Below, piece after piece: positions 34,607 to 39,913 of a stretch of DNA of 39,913 nt. Position 1 is the stretch's first letter; every line of letters starts with the position of its first letter. Below the pieces are notes generated by a model. That model was not told the origin of the DNA. It saw nothing but the letters and a program-made list of their open reading frames with translations, and ran no database searches. The position numbers and the translations under genes are program-made. The stretch comes from an uncultured Bacteroidales bacterium (GTDB taxonomy: Bacteria > Bacteroidota > Bacteroidia > Bacteroidales > UBA4417), in contig CAIPFN010000359.1 in NCBI GenBank assembly GCA_903864265.1, positions 1 through 39,913 of the forward strand, written 5' to 3'.

Positions 34607-35854
34607 ATGATTCAACCTCATTTCATATCTGCCATTTTAAACGAGCCCTGGGCAATTTCAGAAATCCATGCTTTAGGCTTATCTTCATTATTATCCCGGA
34701 TTTTCGATCCTAAAATCGAATTCGAAAAAGGTTCTCCCTCGCTGCCTTCGCTTCATGCTGCTTCCTCACCGACTGCCGGTCCCGCTTCCCGGGGATCGGC
34801 AGTAGGTGATCCTGGCGTTAAACAGATCCAGGTCATTACCATTTCCGGTCCGCTCATGAAAAACGACCAATACTGCGGACCTGCCGGAATGAAAAGCATG
34901 GGTAACTGGATAAAGCAGGCCGATAAGGATCCCGGCGTAGATGGCATTCTGCTCGTGATCGATTCGCCTGGCGGAACCGTCAGCGGTACCGAAGATCTGG
35001 GCGCTATCATTAAAGGCACCAAAAAACCTATCGTGGCATACGTCGAAGATCTTGCAGCTTCAGCCGGTTACTGGCTGGCCTGCAACTGCGATGAGATCAT
35101 TGCCAATACGACCACAGCCCAGGTAGGATCCATCGGCGTACTTCTTTCATTTATGGACATACAGCCGGCGCTCGAACGCGAAGGCGTTGTTTTTCATACC
35201 ATCACCGCTCCCCAGAGCACGGAGAAAACCGCCATGTTCGACAAGATCCGGGCAGGCGAATACGAAGAATACAAAAACACAGTACTGGCGCCACTGGCAG
35301 CAAAATTCATCGATACGGTAACGGGCAACCGTGCCAACGTTAACGAATCCCAGACCAAAGGCGCTGTTTACTTCGCCAAAGATGTAATCGGCTCCCTGGT
35401 CGACAGCATCGGCACATTCGACCAGGCGCTGCAGCGTGTTGCAGAACTGGCCACTCCATCCGCCACCTTTAATCCACCAAATACAACCATGACAAAACCT
35501 GAATTGAAGCGGCTTGCAAAAGCTGCAGCTATTCCGCATTTCGAAACTGCGGATGGCACGATTTCGCTTTCGGCCGAGAATGCACTGGATGTTGAGTCCG
35601 CCCTCGAAGCGCACGAAACGGCCCAGGAAGATCTCCAGGCTAAAGTGGATGCTTCTACCAATCAGCAGGCGAGAATTACTGAACTTGAAGGAAACCTCAA
35701 GACAGCCAACGACCGCATTGCCGAACTCTCAAAGGAACCCGGAGCAGATACGGCAACTGTAGATAAAAATACAGACGCAAATGAGGGCCTTCAGACCGAA
35801 GGAAATTTCTGGTCGCGGTATTTTGCACTTGCACCCAAACCTAAAACCAAATAA
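34607..35854 (+). CDS. S49-family prohead protease with C-terminal scaffold-like extension
   Basis: LLVIDSPGGTVSG, AYVEDLAASAGYWLA, QVGSIGVLLSFMD; C-terminal coiled coil. Confidence 0.85.
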   Translation: MIQPHFISAILNEPWAISEIHALGLSSLLSRIFDPKIEFEKGSPSLPSLHAASSPTAGPASRGSAVGDPGVKQIQVITISGPLMKNDQYCGPAGMKSMGNWIKQADKDPGVDGILLVIDSPGGTVSGTEDLGAIIKGTKKPIVAYVEDLAASAGYWLACNCDEIIANTTTAQVGSIGVLLSFMDIQPALEREGVVFHTITAPQSTEKTAMFDKIRAGEYEEYKNTVLAPLAAKFIDTVTGNRANVNESQTKGAVYFAKDVIGSLVDSIGTFDQALQRVAELATPSATFNPPNTTMTKPELKRLAKAAAIPHFETADGTISLSAENALDVESALEAHETAQEDLQAKVDASTNQQARITELEGNLKTANDRIAELSKEPGADTATVDKNTDANEGLQTEGNFWSRYFALAPKPKTK

Positions 35855-35858
35855 TCCA

Positions 35859-36827
35859 GTGGCAATCACAATCAATCAAACACTGATCGACGCAGGTATT
35901 CAATACCGCAAAGATCTCCTCACTATGCCGGTTGCACAGCTGGCTGAAGTGGCCCAGTTTATGACCATCAAAACCGGCGTACAGGGAAAAATCATCGGAG
36001 GTATCCTGAATACCAACGCTGAGCTTCGCCCTTATAAAACGGATAAGAATGTTCAGACTGACGGCACAACCATCGAGCCCTACGAATCGGAGAATTACCT
36101 GGGCGATGTTGTGAAAGAATTCGACCCGAATGCAATTTTGGGTACACTCTACACCGAAATTACGGCTAAAAAACCTAGCGAGCGCGAAATCGCACGTATG
36201 GTTGCCCTCGGGATGGCCGCAAAAGTTGGCGAGGCATTGTACGATGAGCTGTTTACAGCCGTCCGCAATGTAGCCGGAACAACCACCCACGATCTTTTCG
36301 ACGGGTTTTCGACACTGGCCGCAAAAGCCATCATTGCCGGAACGCTTTCCGCTGCAAAGAAAAATTACCAGGATCTTACCGAAACCACCATCACCACCAG
36401 CAACTGCGGTGAAGTTCTGAAAGCTGCCTATCGTAACTGCAATAAGCTGTTCAAGAAAAAAGCCAATGTTTTCCTCTACCTCCCGACTTCCATCCTGGAG
36501 ATGTACGAAGACTGGTACCAGGTGGAGTATGGAACAGCTCCATGGAATGCCGGATTCCAGCAGAGGAAACTTGTTGGTTCGTCCGAAAAATGCACCTTCG
36601 TTCCGCTCGCCAACATGGAAGACCAGGACTATATGTTCTTTTCTGTTAGCGACAACATGCAGATCCTTGTTGACCAGGAATCGGATAAAGAGATTGCAAG
36701 AATTCGTGAGTGCGACAACCCAAAGGCTGTTCAGTTCTTCATGATGTCTTACTTCGGAACCGGTTACGACAACCTGGACAAAGCATTCATCAACGTTCTT
36801 GAATTCACCACCGAATCCGATAGCTAA
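35859..36827 (+). CDS. Major capsid protein (GTG start)
   Basis: Directly after protease/scaffold; VAITINQTLIDAGIQYRKDLL...; GTG at 35859 follows the TAA of the protease gene. Assignment largely by synteny. Confidence 0.7.
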   Translation: MAITINQTLIDAGIQYRKDLLTMPVAQLAEVAQFMTIKTGVQGKIIGGILNTNAELRPYKTDKNVQTDGTTIEPYESENYLGDVVKEFDPNAILGTLYTEITAKKPSEREIARMVALGMAAKVGEALYDELFTAVRNVAGTTTHDLFDGFSTLAAKAIIAGTLSAAKKNYQDLTETTITTSNCGEVLKAAYRNCNKLFKKKANVFLYLPTSILEMYEDWYQVEYGTAPWNAGFQQRKLVGSSEKCTFVPLANMEDQDYMFFSVSDNMQILVDQESDKEIARIRECDNPKAVQFFMMSYFGTGYDNLDKAFINVLEFTTESDS

Positions 36828-36838
36828 ACCCCAGCGAT

Positions 36839-37432
36839 ATGTCAAATTTATTGGAATCATTGGAATGGGCTGACGGACAGATCAACCCTTCAGGCATCGG
36901 AACCACGGTGTATTATGCGCTGAAATCCGAGATCAAGACCATGGCACGTATCGTTCGGACACCTGCTCCTGCGACAGCGGAAGATAACGTGAACCTCGCA
37001 GGAGATCACGAGATGCAACCTGGCAAATTCTTCAAGAAACTTTACACGACTCAGGGAGTCGGGAAAGTATTCTGGGAACCCCTCGGCGAAAAGGACCATA
37101 AGATGTTCCTCAACAAAGGAATGTTTTCCTTTCCCGATATCGGCGTTGAAGCCAGGTCGTTCGCAAAACAGAGCATCAACAGCAATGTTGTGTTCATCGT
37201 GAAGATGCCTCACGAATCGGAGGTCCGTTTTGTGCAGATCGGCGATGCTGATTACGACGTTACCGTGACCATTAAAGGAGATTCAGGCGACAAGCCAGGT
37301 TCTGCAAAGGGCCTTACTTTCGACGTGGAATCGCCTTGCACCACACCGCTTCCCGGTTACGTGGGAGCTATTGTTCTCGAAGATGGTACCCTGGATTGCG
37401 AAACAGGAGAATTCACCGAATCGATATCTTAA
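36839..37432 (+). CDS. Virion structural protein (tail tube or decoration candidate)
   Basis: 197 aa, downstream of capsid. Confidence 0.45.
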   Translation: MSNLLESLEWADGQINPSGIGTTVYYALKSEIKTMARIVRTPAPATAEDNVNLAGDHEMQPGKFFKKLYTTQGVGKVFWEPLGEKDHKMFLNKGMFSFPDIGVEARSFAKQSINSNVVFIVKMPHESEVRFVQIGDADYDVTVTIKGDSGDKPGSAKGLTFDVESPCTTPLPGYVGAIVLEDGTLDCETGEFTESIS

Positions 37433-37449
37433 TTTAAAACTTGATCATC

Positions 37450-37490
37450 AGCCCTGCCTTGTGTTATTTAACCCGGGGCAGGGCTTAATT
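37450..37490 (+). terminator. Terminator-like hairpin after structural gene
   Basis: AGCCCTGCC (37450-37458) ... GGCAGGGCT (37477-37485) then TAATTTT. Confidence 0.55.
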
Positions 37491-37499
37491 TTAAAAAAG

Positions 37500-38306
37500 A
37501 TGGAAAATACAGCACATGAAGAAATAAAAGCATGGATCGATGATCCCGGGCGTTCATTCCAGGCAGGTTACGACCTGTTCGTGAAGTATTCGCGCAATAA
37601 AAACATCATGCTTTACCTGGCCCGGAAACAGGATAACGCAAAATTAGAATATGAGATTAAAAAACTTTACCAGATCCCCGTGCTGAAATCGGACGAGGTT
37701 AAGTTGACCGCACCAATGGGAAGGATTATTTCATCAAACGGGAAAATGGAAAGGGAGCTGCGCAAAGTCAGCGGGCAGCTGGATAAGACTTTCGGTATTA
37801 TCATCGGACACCTGAACAAGATTAACGCGGAAATGCTCCCGGAAGCGCAAAAGAAGATCCATGCCGAGATTTCGGAAGCTTACAAGCTGCAGCGCGTTTA
37901 CCATGAAAAAATGAAGCTCGCCGTTACGGTTGAAGATCGTAAAGCAGCCCGCGAAGAAATCGTGAAACTCGACGACTTGATATCAGATGGCTGGAAAGGA
38001 CTGGATGCGTTCATTAAATCGGGCGATAAAGTTCCGGCCAAAGCAAAAGCCGTTACGGCGCTCGAGATGAGCAAAGAGATCAACGCCTGCAGGAGCTACA
38101 TTTCGCGCGGCATCAACGATCTCGAAAAACTCGACGAAAAGAAAAAGGGAAAACGCATCGCAGAAATGAAGGTGCGGATTGAAAAACTTGTTTCCTACGA
38201 TGCACCTGTTACAGGAGAAACGCGCAGCGAGCTGATCCGGCTCGGCATCATCGCGAAAAATGCACCGCTTCAGGCTGAAGCTCCGATTGCCGTTAAAGAG
38301 TTATAA
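37500..38306 (+). CDS. Coiled-coil protein, unknown
   Basis: About 268 aa from ATG 37500; highly helical, charged. Confidence 0.5.
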   Translation: MENTAHEEIKAWIDDPGRSFQAGYDLFVKYSRNKNIMLYLARKQDNAKLEYEIKKLYQIPVLKSDEVKLTAPMGRIISSNGKMERELRKVSGQLDKTFGIIIGHLNKINAEMLPEAQKKIHAEISEAYKLQRVYHEKMKLAVTVEDRKAAREEIVKLDDLISDGWKGLDAFIKSGDKVPAKAKAVTALEMSKEINACRSYISRGINDLEKLDEKKKGKRIAEMKVRIEKLVSYDAPVTGETRSELIRLGIIAKNAPLQAEAPIAVKEL

Positions 38307-38320
38307 GTAAAAATGATTTT

Positions 38321-39820
38321 ATGTATAATAATGAGCAGGTCACATTCAACATGGCCACCATGCCTGCACGCGTCGAAGCTTTGCAGGATACTGTTTTAAC
38401 GATCCTTCCCCAGTGTGATCTGCTCAATATTTACCTCAATAACTTCGATGAAGTGCCGGCCTTCCTGGTGCATCCGAAAATAAAAACCTTCCTGGGGAAA
38501 AAACACAAGGGAGATCTCGGAGATGTCGGGAAATTCTATAAAGTAGCGAACCAGAAAGGATACATCTTCACTGTTGACGACAAAATATTGTACCCTCCCG
38601 ATTATGTACGTAAGATGGTTCAGACCATTGAGCGCACCGGGAGAAAAGCCGCTGTTTCGAACCATGGCCATAACTTTCATACAAACAGGCCATCCAGCTC
38701 TTATTACTTTGATATCGCCAAAGCATTTCATTACCAGTCGGCCAGCGAACTGACGTTTGTGCATAATGTCGGGACCGGTGTACTGGCATTCCACAGCGAT
38801 ACGCTTATGCTGGATTTATCCTGGTTCCCGCATTCGAATATGACTGATATTTATTTCAGCCTGGAGTGCCAGAAGCGGAATATCCCGCTGGTCATCCACC
38901 CGCACGCGAAAGGATGGCTGAAGTTGGGAACCAAACACGACGAGAATTTCTCAATACACGCTTTTTGTAACAGGAAAGACGGGTTTCAGACGAAGGTAAT
39001 CAATGCTTTCTCCTGGAAGATTATAAGCTGCAAAGTAGAACCGTTATTCCCGGTCAGAATCGGATTCGAAGAAAGCCTGGAAGTACGGATAGGTGAACTG
39101 AACTGCAGCGTTTTTTCGCCTGAACTGGCCGTAATTGTGCCTGTTTTCAATAACCTGGAATTCACGCGCAAGCTTATCGAAGGTTTAAAGCAAAATACCT
39201 TTTCTCCTTATACACTTATAATCATTGATGATGCCTCCACGGATGGTACTATTGAGTATATAAGTAAGCTGAAAGCGACAGTTCCGCTTATTTACTACTA
39301 TAATGAAGTTAACAGGGGCGTTAATTATTCCTGGAACAAGGGAATCCGCATTGCCAGAAGCATAGGAGCCGAATATATGGCAATACTGAACAACGACCTG
39401 GAGTTAGCGCCCAAATGGGATCTTCCGCTTAAAAATAAGCTGGATGATGAAAACATAGGAATCGTGAGCCCTTATTCCACTTATGGCAACCAGTTACACA
39501 GGAGATTCCCCCTGGTGGGATCGGTAAACCCTTTGGGACTTGAAATTTTGGGTTGCTGTTTCATGTTCAGGAGCAGTTTGATCGATCGTATCGGTTATGT
39601 TCCTGAAGATTTACGGCATTATTATGGCGATAACTGGTTCCAGGATATCACAAAAGAGGCCGGCATGCAGGTCGTTTATGCGCCGGAAAGCCGGGTGCAT
39701 CATTATTACCAGCAAACAACTAGCAAAACGCGGCAGAATGAAATTGTAACCCACGATAAAAAGGCTTATGAAACCATACTTATGGATGGTATGGAACAGC
39801 ATATACACTTCAAAGCATGA
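38321..39820 (+). CDS. Two-domain glycosyltransferase (C-terminal GT2)
   Basis: C-terminal LAVIVPVFNNLEFTRKLIEGL...LIIIDDASTDGTIEY...AILNNDLELAPKWD; N-terminal domain has GYIFTVDDKILYPPDYV. Confidence 0.82.
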   Translation: MYNNEQVTFNMATMPARVEALQDTVLTILPQCDLLNIYLNNFDEVPAFLVHPKIKTFLGKKHKGDLGDVGKFYKVANQKGYIFTVDDKILYPPDYVRKMVQTIERTGRKAAVSNHGHNFHTNRPSSSYYFDIAKAFHYQSASELTFVHNVGTGVLAFHSDTLMLDLSWFPHSNMTDIYFSLECQKRNIPLVIHPHAKGWLKLGTKHDENFSIHAFCNRKDGFQTKVINAFSWKIISCKVEPLFPVRIGFEESLEVRIGELNCSVFSPELAVIVPVFNNLEFTRKLIEGLKQNTFSPYTLIIIDDASTDGTIEYISKLKATVPLIYYYNEVNRGVNYSWNKGIRIARSIGAEYMAILNNDLELAPKWDLPLKNKLDDENIGIVSPYSTYGNQLHRRFPLVGSVNPLGLEILGCCFMFRSSLIDRIGYVPEDLRHYYGDNWFQDITKEAGMQVVYAPESRVHHYYQQTTSKTRQNEIVTHDKKAYETILMDGMEQHIHFKA

Positions 39821-39913
39821 GCCGGAAGACCAATCTGGATAAATTCGAGGCCGTAATGTTCGACGACCGCAAAGATCTTAACCATCTTACGCCTGTAGAA
39901 CAGGATCAGGTAA
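39773..39913. repeat. Terminal direct repeat, copy 2
   Basis: Identical to 1-141 by direct comparison. Confidence 0.97.

Noticed and set aside
35841-36860. 339-aa ORF on the - strand opposite the capsid gene
   Set aside because: Fully antisense to a well-placed structural gene; Cys/His/Phe-rich, low-plausibility composition; likely a by-product of codon bias.

Overview
The window looks like one complete, circularly mapping genome (about 39,772 unique bp) of a temperate, probably siphovirus-like Bacteroidota phage. The first and last 141 bp are identical, so the contig closes on itself; ORF 38321-39820 runs through the seam into TerS with an ATGA overlap. Nearly all genes are on the + strand. 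Order: TerS, TerL, two exported morons, portal, connector/completion genes, a superinfection-immunity and antirepressor cassette, tail genes (tape measure, distal tail, fibres), holin/amidase/spanin-like lysis genes, then integrase and repressor on the - strand, Cro-like and LuxR-like regulators, small early genes, a CHC2 primase-SF3 helicase, an ASCH protein, a DUF2829/Tad2-like protein, an AT-rich intergenic region with phased CGTAC repeats, and a head module (S49 protease, capsid, glycosyltransferase). Two observations stand out. (1) A recurrent bipartite element GTCCTTTA-N19-TAnnnTTG precedes at least six (probably seven) late/moron genes, three times fused directly to a terminator, in a phage that encodes an unusual C2H2 zinc-finger plus sigma-70-like protein inside its tail operon. 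This could be a dedicated late-transcription circuit. (2) A highly structured leader before the P22-type antirepressor contains a 13+6 bp stem, a GCAA tetraloop hairpin, a competing long-range helix and an unlisted 56-codon overlapping ORF. Its layout resembles C4 RNA/icd/ant of phage P1, but its identity is unproven. All assignments were made by eye from the sequence; no database searches were run.
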